Below, piece by piece: positions 31,974 to 41,242 of a stretch of DNA of 64,000 bases. The DNA lies in assembly GCA_963921195.1 (NCBI GenBank), contig OY992540.1, positions 22,270,262 through 22,334,261 of the forward strand, read 5' to 3'. A program made the translations under genes and the position numbers. How positions within the stretch are numbered: the first letter of the stretch is position 1; each line of letters starts with the position of its first letter. The notes under the pieces are model-generated. The model did no database searches, was not told where the DNA came from, and worked only from the letters and a program-made list of their open reading frames with translations. The DNA comes from Pegoplata infirma (taxonomy: Eukaryota; Arthropoda; Insecta; Diptera; Anthomyiidae).

Positions 31974-32254
31974 TTGTGAAAAATAAAAAAAACGAAAATT
32001 TATTTTTATTTTTTGAAAAAATACTTAAAAATTTTTTCAGAGATAAAAAAAATAAAATTAACTACTTTAAATTACTGTTACTACAGCATAGTACTTTTTT
32101 GTTAGTTGTTCAAAAAAACTATTTAAAATAACTAACAGAAATAGTTGTTTGACATTTTTCAAACAAAAAGAACTGACTTTGCAGTTGAAAACAACTAACT
32201 ACTGTAAAATATATAAACAACTTACATGTAGTAACTTACATAATTTTCTGAGTG
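31672..32254. mobile_element. AACTAACATTGTTAGTT-word element A1 (583 bp, TG target)
   Basis: Ends CACTCAAAAAATTATGTTAG and, read inward from the right, CACTCAGAAAATTATGTAAG. The interior halves are filled with CAGTTAAAATAACT, AACTACATTTGTAGT-like and GTTAGTT words, with poly-T/A runs in the middle. Flanked by TG on both sides (31670-31671, 32255-32256). The host repeat has an uninterrupted paralogue, CGAATCGTGTTCTTATAT near 32526, supporting the duplication of just TG. Copy A2 (34072-34645) is about 95% alike by eye. Confidence 0.9.
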
Positions 32255-33570
32255 TGGCTTTTAATATAGCTAAAGTTCCAATTTGCTCTTCGGTAAGTAC
32301 TATCTATGCTGCAAATTTCCATGAAATCGGTTTAGCCGTTTTTGTGTGATTGCGGAAGAAATAACTATTATTAAATCAAAAAAAGGGAGTGGCATTTTTT
32401 ACCCCTTTGCCGAATCGCGCTCTTATATAAATTATAAGCAGTTCCAGTTCGGTTAGTACTATCAGTAGTAAAAGATAAAATAACTTTGAGTATATCATAA
32501 AGAGGCGAAGACACTTACGCCTCGTTGTCGAATCGTGTTCTTATATGTCCTGAAGTTCCACCCTCTTTTAGCACTATCTGTGCAGGAAATTTCATTAGGA
32601 TCGGCTTTGTCGTTTTTGCTTGATTGCGGAAGTGGCACGAATATATTTTCATTTGTTTGTTTGACCAACGCTCAGGAGATGCCCCCTTTAAATTAAATTC
32701 ATTGTGTTTTCGCGTCTTTTTACAATTATAATTTTATATGGCCAACATATACAATTGATTAGCACTATCTTGATTAAAAACGCCAAGAGAATCGGTTCAA
32801 CTGTTTTTGCGTAATTGCGATCGTAGTGTAACATGACCTATAGTTCCGCACTCCGTTGGTACTATCAGTGCTAAAAATTTAATTAAAATCGTATCAGCCG
32901 TTTTTGCAGAAATAATTTCAATTCAATACAAAGAGGCGAGACATTTTACGCCCCTTTGACCGATAACGCTCTTATTTGGCACATAGTTAGTACTCGATTA
33001 ATAATATCTTTGGTTTAAATTTCATCAAAATCGGTTTATTCCTTTTTTATATACAGATGTCAATAGTGGTGTAATGTATAAATTCGATTTTGACACGCCC
33101 CTCCGCCCACAGACTGAGAATCATAAATTTTACTAAACAGTCTTACTCCTCAGGCTATTCTGAATATTCCCTGGAAGTTTCATCAAGATCGGTCCAGCCG
33201 TTTTCGCGTCCATAAGGAACATACATACAGCCGTTTTTACATTATTGCAAATCATGCAGAAATATTTTCAGATCAATACAAAGGGGCGTGGCATTTAACG
33301 CCCCTTTGTCCAATAACCTTCTAATTTGGCACATAGGTAGTACTCGGTTAGTACTGTCTTTGGTTTAAATTTCATCAAAATCTGTCCATCCGTTTTGTTT
33401 ATATATAGATGTCATTAGTGGTGGAATGTGAAAATTTGATTTTGCCACGCCCCTCCGCCCACAATCAGAAAATCCAAAATCTGACCGCACAGTGTTACTC
33501 CACAGGCTATTCTGAATATTCCCTGAAAATTTCATCAAGATCGGTCCAGCCGTTTTCGAGTCCATACGGA

Positions 33571-33606
33571 ACATACATACACACATACATACATACATAC
33601 ACACAT
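33571..33606. repeat. (CATA)n/(CACA)n microsatellite
   Basis: CATACATACACACATACATA and continuation, about 36 bp, at the 3' end of the repeat element that closes at 33625. Confidence 0.8.
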
Positions 33607-33625
33607 CCATTTTTATATATATAGA

Positions 33626-34071
33626 TTAATAAGTAATTTTAAGTTACTGTTGTTATAGAATTCTTATTGTTTCAATAATATTTCGGAATAGCATAAAAAT
33701 CGGGTGTCACATAGATTTTGTTTTCTATCTGGATATAGCAAGTTAAATAAAGAAGTTGAAAATAGTTTAGAAATGGTGTATTTTTTCCATTAATCTCCCA
33801 AAATTATGAACTCATATTGGTTTGGTGAAAATTTTCATTCTAGCTAGATTATAAAGAAACCAAACACTCTGTCGTTGGAAGTGCATTGTCACTAAAAAAT
33901 GTTGTTAACAACAGATTTTTACTTTTGAAAGTACAGGGTGTTGATTAAGTAATAAAGTTATACGGGTGGTTAAATTTTAAAATATAAACAGTAGGGCGAC
34001 CCTTATTATATAAACTTCAGAAATGCATGCCCGCAATTAGGTGCCGAGCATAAAGCTGTGTTCTAAAACTA
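33626..34071. other. Intergenic DNA, nothing recognised
   Basis: About 445 bp without an open frame or a matched repeat; it separates the element ending at 33625 from element A2. Confidence 0.4.
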
Positions 34072-34645
34072 CACTCAAAAAATTATGTTAGTAAAATCAA
34101 CTGAAAATGTCAGTTAAAATAACTACTTTGTAAGTTGTTTTGGGGTCAACTACTTTTTCAGTTAAATCAACTAACAATGTTAGTTATTTTAACTGACAAA
34201 AAATAACTGACTTATGTAGTAAAAATTACTAACATTTGTAGTCAAAACAACTAATATGTAGTAAAAATAAAATAAACAATATATAATTTTTTTTTCAAAA
34301 AATTTTTCAGAAAAAAAATTGAAGACCAAATTTTTTCAAAGTTTTTTTTTTTTTTAAAAAAAGTTGTGAAAAATAAAAAAAAAACGAAAATTTATTTATT
34401 TTTTTTTGGAAAAAACTTTGAAAATTTTTCAGAGATAAAAAAATAAAATTAACTACTTTAAATAACTGTTACTACATTACAGTACTTTTTTGTTAGTTAT
34501 TCAAACAAACGACTCAAAATAACTAACAGAAATAGTTGTTTGATATTTTTCATACAAAAATAACTGACTATGTAGTTAAAAACAACTTACTACTGTAAAA
34601 TATACAAACAACTAACATGTAGTAACTTACATAATTTTCTGAGTG
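34072..34645. mobile_element. AACTAACATTGTTAGTT-word element A2 (574 bp, TA target)
   Basis: Nearly the same sequence as A1 with the ends CACTCAAAAAATTATGTTAG and ATTTTCTGAGTG, flanked by TA (34070-34071, 34646-34647). It differs from A1 mainly in the lengths of homopolymer runs in the centre. The high similarity of A1 and A2 indicates recent movement of this family. Confidence 0.9.
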
Positions 34646-34698
34646 TAATACCTGAGTGGCCCTGGGGATAGATAGACTGTGAGATCTATTTTTTTTTT

Positions 34699-35048
34699 TA
34701 TAAGAAATAAAATATTTGAGCTCGAGGTCAAATGTTTGTAAAATTCTTTGTTGCCTATATTTCGCTACACTTCGTGTGGCATCATCAAAATAATACATTT
34801 AATTTTAAGCGCTAAATAAAACAGTGACTGTCTTCTCCATCGTTTAATGTTACACTCAAAACGATGGAGAAGACACTCACTGTTTTATTAAACGCTTAAA
34901 ATTAAATGTATTATTTTTGTTTTTGTTTTTAATGTAAACTTTTTCGAGAATAAGTTCTGATGATGCCACACGAAGTGTAGCGAAATATCGGCAATAAAGA
35001 ATTTTACAAACACTTGACCTCGAGCTCAAATATTTGATTTCTTATAAA
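34699..35048. mobile_element. ~350-bp hairpin with GAGCTCGAGGTC tips
   Basis: The left arm (ATTTGAGCTCGAGGTCAAAT ... TTCGCTACACTTCGTGTGGC ... ACATTTAATTTTAAGCG) pairs with the right arm (CGCTTAAAATTAAATGT ... GCCACACGAAGTGTAGCGAA ... GACCTCGAGCTCAAATAT). They meet near 34856 at AACGATGGAGAAGACA words. The right arm has about 50 extra bases near 34920-34970. It shares its tip with 4379-4629. No coding capacity. Confidence 0.7.
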
Positions 35049-35198
35049 TTATAACTGAAAGGTCGAATAAAAACAACACATAATTTATCTATTTTTGATT
35101 TAATATGTCGTGTCACTTTACAATTAAGAGTTGCGCCCCTGACTGGGCGCCATTTTCTTGAAAGTTCTGCAAGTTGAATTTTCGTCATGTTTGATTTC
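35049..35198. other. Short unassigned stretch
   Basis: About 150 bp with AGTTGCGCCCCTGACTGGGC near 35128; not matched elsewhere. Confidence 0.35.
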
Positions 35199-35940
35199 TT
35201 AATAAATGCGATGCAGAAGAAAGAAAATAAGATTAGGATGTGAGAAAAAGGAAGTAGTGTCTAAGGATGTTTGTCTAAAATTTAGAAATATCGAAAATAG
35301 CAGGAAAGGATTTAGCTGAAAGTTCATTCCAATTACGAATTCTTCGATCGAAAACGAATTTTCTCTGTATTGTGTAGTGCGATCCAGTGACCAGTCGATA
35401 AAAAAGAGGTGTGCTCTATTTGCTAAACAAACACTACGGGTGAATATATAAACGTACGAAATAAGTTTTCTTATTTCCATAGAAAATTTTCCAAAAAATT
35501 ATCGGTAACAAAGAACTACACAACAAATATTTCGTCGATGTTCCAGCGAATCAATAAAGGAAGAGAAGCTGTCATCCCCTATGAACATTTCCTTCTTTCC
35601 GCAACTCGTTGTACACCCTAAAAAAATGAGTCCAGTTTCCTACTATAAATTGGGTAAATTTCCAATATTTTTATGTAAAATTACGCAGTTTGTGTAAATT
35701 TACCCAATTTATAGTAGGAAACTGAAATCATTTTAATTAGAGTGTAGGAGATCCAAGAAAGATTTGGCCGGAGTTGTATTCCATTTTAGGTTAAATATAA
35801 GTCGTGTAGAATCAAAGAAAATCAGATGGAGTGAACTGTTTCTTGCACCGTTGCCAACACACTTTAATGCTTCTTTCGATATTTCAAAAACATGTTTATT
35901 CCAACGGACATCACACTGTATTTTCAATGAAAGTTTTTCA
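35199..35940 (-). pseudogene. Second non-LTR retrotransposon family, ORF2 C-terminal remnant (N1a), split by MITE F
   Basis: Minus strand. From about 35935 downward: KIQCDVRWNKHVFEISKEAL, then a frameshifted region, then (after MITE F, 35614-35744) LEHRRN-type remnants (FAGTSTKYLLC) and RSVCLANRAHLFFIDWSLDR, RTTQYRENSFSIEEF near 35330-35440. The same segments appear in order in the copy at 52069-53790, which also has the RT core, so this is the region 3' of the reverse transcriptase. Dead: frameshifts and stops. Clade within the jockey/CR1-like group not assigned. Confidence 0.7.
35614..35744. mobile_element. 131-bp hairpin MITE F
   Basis: CACCCTAAAAAAATGAGTCC at the left and GAGTG at the right, with TA on both sides (35612-35613, 35745-35746). 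The two halves pair over about 60 bp (AGTTTCCTACTATAAATTGG with its complement), leaving almost no loop. It splits the retrotransposon remnant N1a. Confidence 0.9.
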
Positions 35941-36114
35941 TACTTCTGCGGGTATTGAATTTCACATTCGACATGTTCGACTGGGAAACGAATTTTCTCT
36001 AAAATGCGTCGCAATTATACCGTCGACAACAATTATACCGTCGACAACAAATTGGTTAGTATCATTGATAAGTTCATCAATCTCAGCAGAGCACTTACCA
36101 TGGTAATATCGGTA
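35941..36114 (-). pseudogene. Second non-LTR family, C-terminal remnant N1b
   Basis: Minus strand: YRYYHGKCSAEIDELINDTN (from about 36112), then RENSFPSRTCRM.NSIPAEV near 36000-35945. This is the end of ORF2. It abuts the N1a segment, which begins at an earlier point of the same protein, so two partial copies lie head to tail. N1b may be the continuation of N2 (37838-38395), with R1 and the minisatellite block inserted between. A duplicated ATTATACCGTCGACAAC phrase (36014-36048) adds 18 bases. Confidence 0.6.
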
Positions 36115-36535
36115 CACCGTCCGACAGCCATTATTAAATATGAACTGGATGATATACGTCTGAAAGTAGAGATCAAATGGAATAAAACTGCATTTACAGT
36201 TTTTCATTTCGTGATCCTGTTTCCTTTTAAAAGCACTTCAAATTTTTAAAGGACACATTTCGTAAAATATATTTTAAATATGTGTACTTGTCCCAGGACG
36301 GCATTGGTGAAGGCAAATGAAAGAGGTTGATCTCCCATAATTTTTCCATTTATTTATTTTGCCACATCAGGATAAAAAGATGTGAACAAAGTCATTTGAA
36401 ATTGTTATAAAGATATTTTTTGGAAAATTTTGAATGATATTGAAGGATACCTTTTTGAAAGGACGAAACTTACCTCCTTTTCCCTGATATGTAAAAATAA
36501 TAAAATAGGAAAATTAGGGGAGATCCTCCTCTTTC
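36115..36535 (+). mobile_element. CACCGTCCGACAGCC element, copy R1 (right end missing)
   Basis: Starts CACCGTCCGACAGCCATTAT after TA (36113-36114). Continues ATGATATACGTCTGAAAGTA, TTTACAGTTTTTCATTTCGT, CCTGTTTCCTTTTAAAAGC, and the interior GATCTCCCATAATTTTTCCA and GGGGAGATCCTCCTCTTTCA. It then breaks into the minisatellite at 36536. Copy R3 shows that this family has inverted repeats of about 190 bp. Confidence 0.75.
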
Positions 36536-36660
36536 ATATCTCAGAATCTGTGACAATATCTTTACGAAAAATGTTTTAGAATCTGAGAATATTTTTGTAC
36601 GAATAATGTCTCAGTATTGAGATTTTTTATACGAAAAACGTCTGAAGCTTCTACAATACA
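36536..36660. repeat. 35-bp minisatellite, site 2a
   Basis: Units with TCTCAGAATCTGTGACAATA, CTTTACGAAAAATG and TTTTTTATACGAAAAACGTC. The array is continued at 37492 after the family 3 insert. Confidence 0.7.
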
Positions 36661-37491
36661 AAACAAGTAGAAAAGTTAAATTCGACTTGGCCGAATCTAT
36701 GAATACCCTCCACAATGCCTATTTTAAGTGATAGTAAATTTTCTAACGTGAAAAAAATAACAGTTATGATTAGAAATATTTTATTTTGTGTAAAAAAAAA
36801 ATTTTTTTAGTAATATTTGAAAAAAAAAAAATAATCATTTTTTTGAGTGTAAAATTTTTTTTGAGTGTAAAATTTTTTTCGAGTGTATTTTTTTTTTTGT
36901 TTTGGTATAAAAATATTTTTGAGTGACAAAAATACGTTTTAAAATATTTTTGTGACTTACCAATGGTTTTAAAACAGGTTTAACGGGTTTTCACCACTTG
37001 AATTTAAGGTGAAGCTAATCTGATATTCACGGTTTTGCTAATAACTTTTGAACCACTGGACCAATTTGGGTGAAATTCATTACCAACTAGGCTGGAGGAA
37101 CGAAAAATATATATGCCAAGCTTCGGCATCCTCAGAATTGATTTTCGAAAGTTAAAGTGCTTTTTATCTCATAAATTCACGAAAAACCCATGCCGAAATT
37201 CAGTCTTTTGCTCATAACTTTTGAACCACTGGACCGATTTCGCTGGATTGCAATACCAACCTGACCAGGTAAATGCCAAACTTCAGGAGCCTCCGTAAAG
37301 TCTTTCAAAAGTTAGAGTGTTTTCAACAGACAGACAGACAGACGGACGGACGGACATCCCTAGATCGCCTTAAAATCGATCGAGGATCATGAATATATAT
37401 ACTTTATGGGGTCCTAGACCAATATTTCGAGGTGTTACAAACGGAATGACAAACTTATATATACCCTCTATCACTAGAGTGGAGGGTATAA
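36661..37491 (+). mobile_element. DINE-like family 3 element
   Basis: Starts AAACAAGTAGAAAAGTTAAA and the hairpin-like TTCGACTTGGCCGAA. The middle has two diverged units with AACTTTTGAACCACTGGACC, ATGCCAAACTTC and CAAAAGTTAGAGTGTTTTCA. The end has CAGACAGACAGACGGACGGA (GTCY), CATCCCTAGATCGCC, AATATATATACTTTATGGGG and GAGTGGAGGGTATAAAA. It interrupts the minisatellite. A reversed fragment lies at 53776-53930. Confidence 0.75.
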
Positions 37492-37810
37492 AAAGGTTTC
37501 AGAATCTGAGACTTTATCTACACTAAAAATGTCTCAGAATCTTAGACTTTTTCTGTACGAAAAATGTCTGAAAGTTTGAGACATTTTCTATACGAAAAAT
37601 GTCTCAGAATCTGAGACTTTTTCTATAAGAAAAATGTCTTAGCATCTGAGACTTTTTCTATACAAAACGTGTCTCAGAATCAGAGACTTTTTCTTTACGA
37701 AACGTGTTTTTTTTTAATCTAAGACATTTTCTGTCAACAAAGTCTCAGAATCTGATACCTTTTCCATACGAAAAATTTTTCGAAATCTGAAACTTTTTCT
37801 ATACGAAGTG
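37492..37810. repeat. 35-bp minisatellite, site 2b (GTCTCAGAATCTGAGAC)
   Basis: About eight units of TTTTTCTATACGAAAAATGT plus CTCAGAATCTGAGAC; the second part is a perfect palindrome in several units. This is the best-preserved array of the three sites in the window. Confidence 0.85.
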
Positions 37811-37837
37811 TGCCCTAATGGTTAAAACGGTACTGTT

Positions 37838-38395
37838 GAAGCCCCTGCCCAGATATGAGAGTTGTATTCCAACTTCGGTCAAATATAGGCGGTATAAGTA
37901 GTAAGGAGATCGGACGGAGTGAAATAATTCTTACTCCGTTTTAAGATACCAACGAACATCACATTGTATTTTCATTCCCAGAACATCAAGAGTATCTGAT
38001 TATTCAATATTTATAACACCCATATATACAGATAACGTTGATTCCACAGGATGTTTGTGGGTCTTGCAAGCATTAAAATTGATTTTATTCGTGAGACCCT
38101 ACTCGGAGATTTATGCATTCTATGATATTCATATACTATCTCATAGCAGATCTTGTTGTCATCTGCAAAAGAATATATAGAATTAAAAATTTTACTAAAA
38201 AGGTAGTTAAGAAAAATAAGGATACGAGTAGGAAAAAGAACGGAGCCATGAGGTACACCTGAATTAAGCTGAAACTCGTCGGATGAAATTCCATCCATAA
38301 CAATACGTATAGTGCGGTTCCCCAGAAAGCTAGATATAAATCGAGGGAAGTCGTCATCGACAATTCTTTTAGAAAATGATGTTCAACTGCAGACT
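37838..38395 (-). pseudogene. Second non-LTR family, RT remnant N2
   Basis: Minus strand, from about 38390: DDDFPRFISSFLGNRTIRIV, MDGISSDEFQLNSGVPHGSV (RT box with SGVPHG for SGVPQG), LFPTRILIFLNYLF, and SFADDNK near 38160 (the A-DD catalytic box retained). Thumb and downstream parts follow in broken frames to CPDMRVVF-like sequence near 37840. The fingers and upstream parts are absent. Same family as 52069-53790. Dead copy. Confidence 0.75.
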
Positions 38396-39146
38396 TTTCC
38401 TTGGGGACATTTGACAAAAAAATTTTAAGATTCCAAAACTTTTTTATAAACAAAATTCTCAGATTCGGCATGGGTTCAGATCATAAATAACAATCGGAAG
38501 AACGTTTATAAAATAAAATTCCCCTTAATGTTAAAAATTTTATTATTTTAGTTGTTGTGTTATATTGTAACAACGACAACAACAACCAAAAGGGAATTGC
38601 AAATATTCCAAACTGCAATGAATATGTAAAAAAAATACCAAAAGGCTTAAAAATTCACTGTGTTGTTTTAGGTTTTATTAGAATATTTAATATTTGCATT
38701 TCTACTACAGATTTGTTATATTTTTTTTTTGTGATTTTTTGCATTTATACACAATACAATTAAAACACTAAAAAATATGTATGCATAAAAACAACAACCA
38801 ACACACGACTCTAACAAGTATTTGCATAACAGGAAACCGGAAACAAATTGCATACGTTGTCGCCTGTTCTGGGAGCATCAAACAACGAACTGGGGGTTGT
38901 TAACGAGGATTTTATTTTTTCTATAATACATTTAAAAGATTTATATTGTTTATTTGTATGGTTTTGTTAGTTTTTTTCTAAACAATTGTAAATTTTAAAT
39001 TAGATTTTGTTTAGTTTGAATAAATGAAAGTAAGGGGGAAGGTACTTTTCTGGGGTAATTAAGGAGGAAAAGAAAAAAATAACAAAATTCCTGGGAAACC
39101 ATTTTAAATCGAATGTGTCAAATCAGTCGATAAAATTTAATTACTA
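38396..39146. other. Intergenic DNA, no gene found
   Basis: About 750 bp. It includes AACAACGACAACAACAACCA near 38568 and short open frames (38557-38763) without recognised domain. No repeat matched. Confidence 0.4.
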
Positions 39147-40010
39147 CACTCAAAACAAAACTGGTAAAACGCCTGGTAAAATGCCTTGTAATCCCGCTCT
39201 ACCCATATTTAACAATTTTCCTTGTTTTTTAACAAAAAATCTTGTACTTTGCTCACACAGCAAAGTTTTATTGGTAATTTTACAAATTTATTTTCGTAAT
39301 TGTATTCTACCATTTTGAAAGGTTATTTTACAAAAAAAAAAACTGTAATTTTACAACAAAATTTTTATTACGAGGATTCTAGTTGATTTACAAAAAAACT
39401 GTTATTTTACAAAAATTATGTTATACGAGAATTTTTGTAAATTTTCTATATTTTTTTTTAATTTTCCAAGTCCCGGAAAAAATTTTTTTTTTATTGAAAA
39501 ATATTTTTAAAAAAAAGTTGACAAAATTTTGAAAAATTTACTACGAGGATTCTAGTTAATTTGCAAAAAAAAACAGGTATTTTACAAAAATGATTTTATT
39601 ACGAGGATTTATGTTGTTTAACAAAATTTTTTTTGTTATAAATTTACCATTTTGGTTTGTAAATTTACCATTTTTTTTTAAACATATTTACCATTTTTAT
39701 ACCCTCCAACCACAGTATGGGGGTATACTCACCTTGTCATTCCGTTTGTAACGCATCGAAATATCGGTCGGGGACCCCATAAAGTATATATATTATTGAT
39801 CCATGATCGATTCTAAGACATTCTGTGAATGTCCGTCCGTCCGTCTGTCTGTAGATGGCACGATGCAGTCCAAAATAAAAGAGCTAGCCTCCTGCAATTT
39901 GACATGAATATGTCTTATGGTCAGGTTAAGTTCGTTAATGGGCAAAATAGTCCCAGGGGAAAAAGTTTCCCCCTTGAAGAACTTAACCAACCTCTGAAAA
40001 AATACACTTT

Positions 40011-40857
40011 ATATACCCTACACCACTCTGTGGTACAGGGTATAATGAGTTTGTGCTGATGTTTGTAACTACCCGAAATATTGGTCCTAGACCCATCTTC
40101 AAGTATACCGATCGGCTCAGAATCACTTTTTGAGTCAATTTAGCGATGTCCGTCTGTCCGTCCGTCCGTCTGTCCGTCCGTCCGTCTGTCCATTTAACGG
40201 TGTAAACACGATACAGGTCACAATTATTAACCGATTTGACTGAAATTTGAAATTTAAGCATCTTTTGACCCAAGAACAAAGCCTATTGAAATTGAAAAAA
40301 ATCGGTCCATGTTTTCACCTAGCCCCCATACAAACGTCCCCTTTTAAGTTCTCTTAAATGACCCTAACAACGGTTTTATAAAAGGTATCCTACCGAAATT
40401 TGGCAGGTAATCGTGTTTTGTATTCACAAATCACCATGCCGACTTTAAAGCAATCGGAACAGTTCTTCTTGTAGCCCCCATACAAACCACCTTCCCAACA
40501 TTCACAAAAATCTCTCAAATTTCATGAAAATCAAAAATATTTTGTTAAAATGTTGTTTGTATGTATTAAACGAGCACTTTAATAACCTTATCAAATCTGA
40601 TTATTATCGGACCATTTTTGGACCTAGACCCATATAAAAATTTCGCCGAATATTCAGTTAAAACGGTATATTTGCAACAAATAGAAGCCTAATTCGCTAA
40701 AACTTGGTTTGTGGGTGTTTTTAAACTTATTAAAGATTTAACAAAAGATTGATCCCATCGGTGGTCCATGTATGAACTTGCGACCCATTTTCCGGGAAAC
40801 AGCGGTGTAGAGTATTATATGGCCGGTCGTGACCGACCATAATTTTCTTACTTGTTT
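40011..40857 (-). mobile_element. DINE-like family 2 element, reversed
   Basis: ATATACCCTACACCACTCTG, TCAATTTAGCGATG, a long GTCY microsatellite (40146-40193), AATCGGTCCATGTTTTCACC, CTTCTTGTAGCCCCCATACA, TAACCTTATCAAATCTGATT, and TCGTGACCGACCATAATTTT with CTTACTTGTTT. Both ends are present, so it is a complete copy. Open frames 39829-40059 and 39983-40279 run across its end and have no protein meaning. Confidence 0.8.
40146..40193. repeat. (GTCY)n microsatellite
   Basis: GTCCGTCTGTCCGTCCGTCC and continuation, about 48 bp of GTCC/GTCT units, part of the family 2 3' region. This tetranucleotide is the mini-me hallmark. Confidence 0.85.
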
Positions 40858-41242
40858 TACATGTTTTTTTGTATTTTTGTTAAATAAATGAAACATTTGG
40901 TATATTTATCGCGATGGGAAGGTGCTCCTACCCCCCAAAAAACAACTATCCTGACAATTTTTTTAAATTTTTTTTTACATTTTGGAGAGTATATAAGATT
41001 CGGCACGGCCGAATTTAACGCTTTTACTTGTTTCTTGTAAGTTTACCATTTTTTTTTTATTTTTCCGGTTTTAAAACAATATTTTTACCAATAAAATTGG
41101 TTATTTTACAAATTTTTGGCGCATTCAAAATTACGAAGAAATCCTAGTAATTTTACGAGAATTTTACCTACCTCCTATTTTACGAGAATAGCCTCGTAAA
41201 ATCACGAGATTTTTTGGTAACTTTACAAGGTTTTTTTGAGTG

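Larger units (their letters stand above)
31441..33625 (+). mobile_element. Repeat element with CTAGCCGACCCGG start and ATATATATAGA end, interrupted by A1
   Basis: Begins CTAGCCGACCCGGTCCGCGT and ends with a CATAC microsatellite and TATATATATAGATT. Inside are about six diverged units, each with CGCCCCTTTGNCNNATNNCG, GGTTAGTACTATC, and TTTCATCAAAATCGGTYYAN-CCGTTTT. Examples lie near 32270-32360, 32400-32500, 32520-32640, 32940-33060 and 33290-33420. The last unit has TCGGTCCAGCCGTTTTCGAG. This start/end pair is common in insect non-autonomous repeats, but I cannot assign a superfamily. ACAGTGTCGGACAAAACTAA near 31509 may be a Tc1-like end. Short frames inside are incidental. Confidence 0.6.
39695..41033 (-). 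mobile_element. DINE-like family 1 element, reversed, split by family 2
   Basis: Reads TTTATACCCTCCAACCACAG, GTCATTCCGTTTGTAACGCA, GACCCCATAAAGTATATATA, GTCCGTCCGTCCGTCTG and AAGTTTCCCCCTTGAAGAAC. After the family 2 insert it continues with TTATCGCGATGGGAAGGTGC, AAGATTCGGCACGGCCGAAT and ACGCTTTTACTTGTTT. This is the mirror image of 20340-21032, with both ends present. Confidence 0.75.
39147..41242. mobile_element. GTAAAATTAC-array element, copy H4, interrupted by DINE-like elements
   Basis: Ends CACTCAAAACAAAACTGGTA and GGTTTTTTTGAGTG with TA on both sides (39145-39146, 41243-41244), the best-preserved tips of the H family. GTAAAATTAC, GTAATTTTAC and ACGAGGATTCTAG words flank the insert. The insert is a reversed family 1 element (39695-41033), which itself holds a reversed family 2 element. 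Without them H4 is about 760 bp. Confidence 0.8.

Noticed and set aside
37492..37810. Regular short repeats resembling a CRISPR array
   Set aside because: Units are directly adjacent minisatellite copies without unique spacers, and the context is eukaryotic; no cas genes.
39829..40279. Overlapping frames with QSVRPSVCRW / TDGRTDRRTDGQTD peptides
   Set aside because: They translate the (GTCY)n microsatellite and DINE-like ends.
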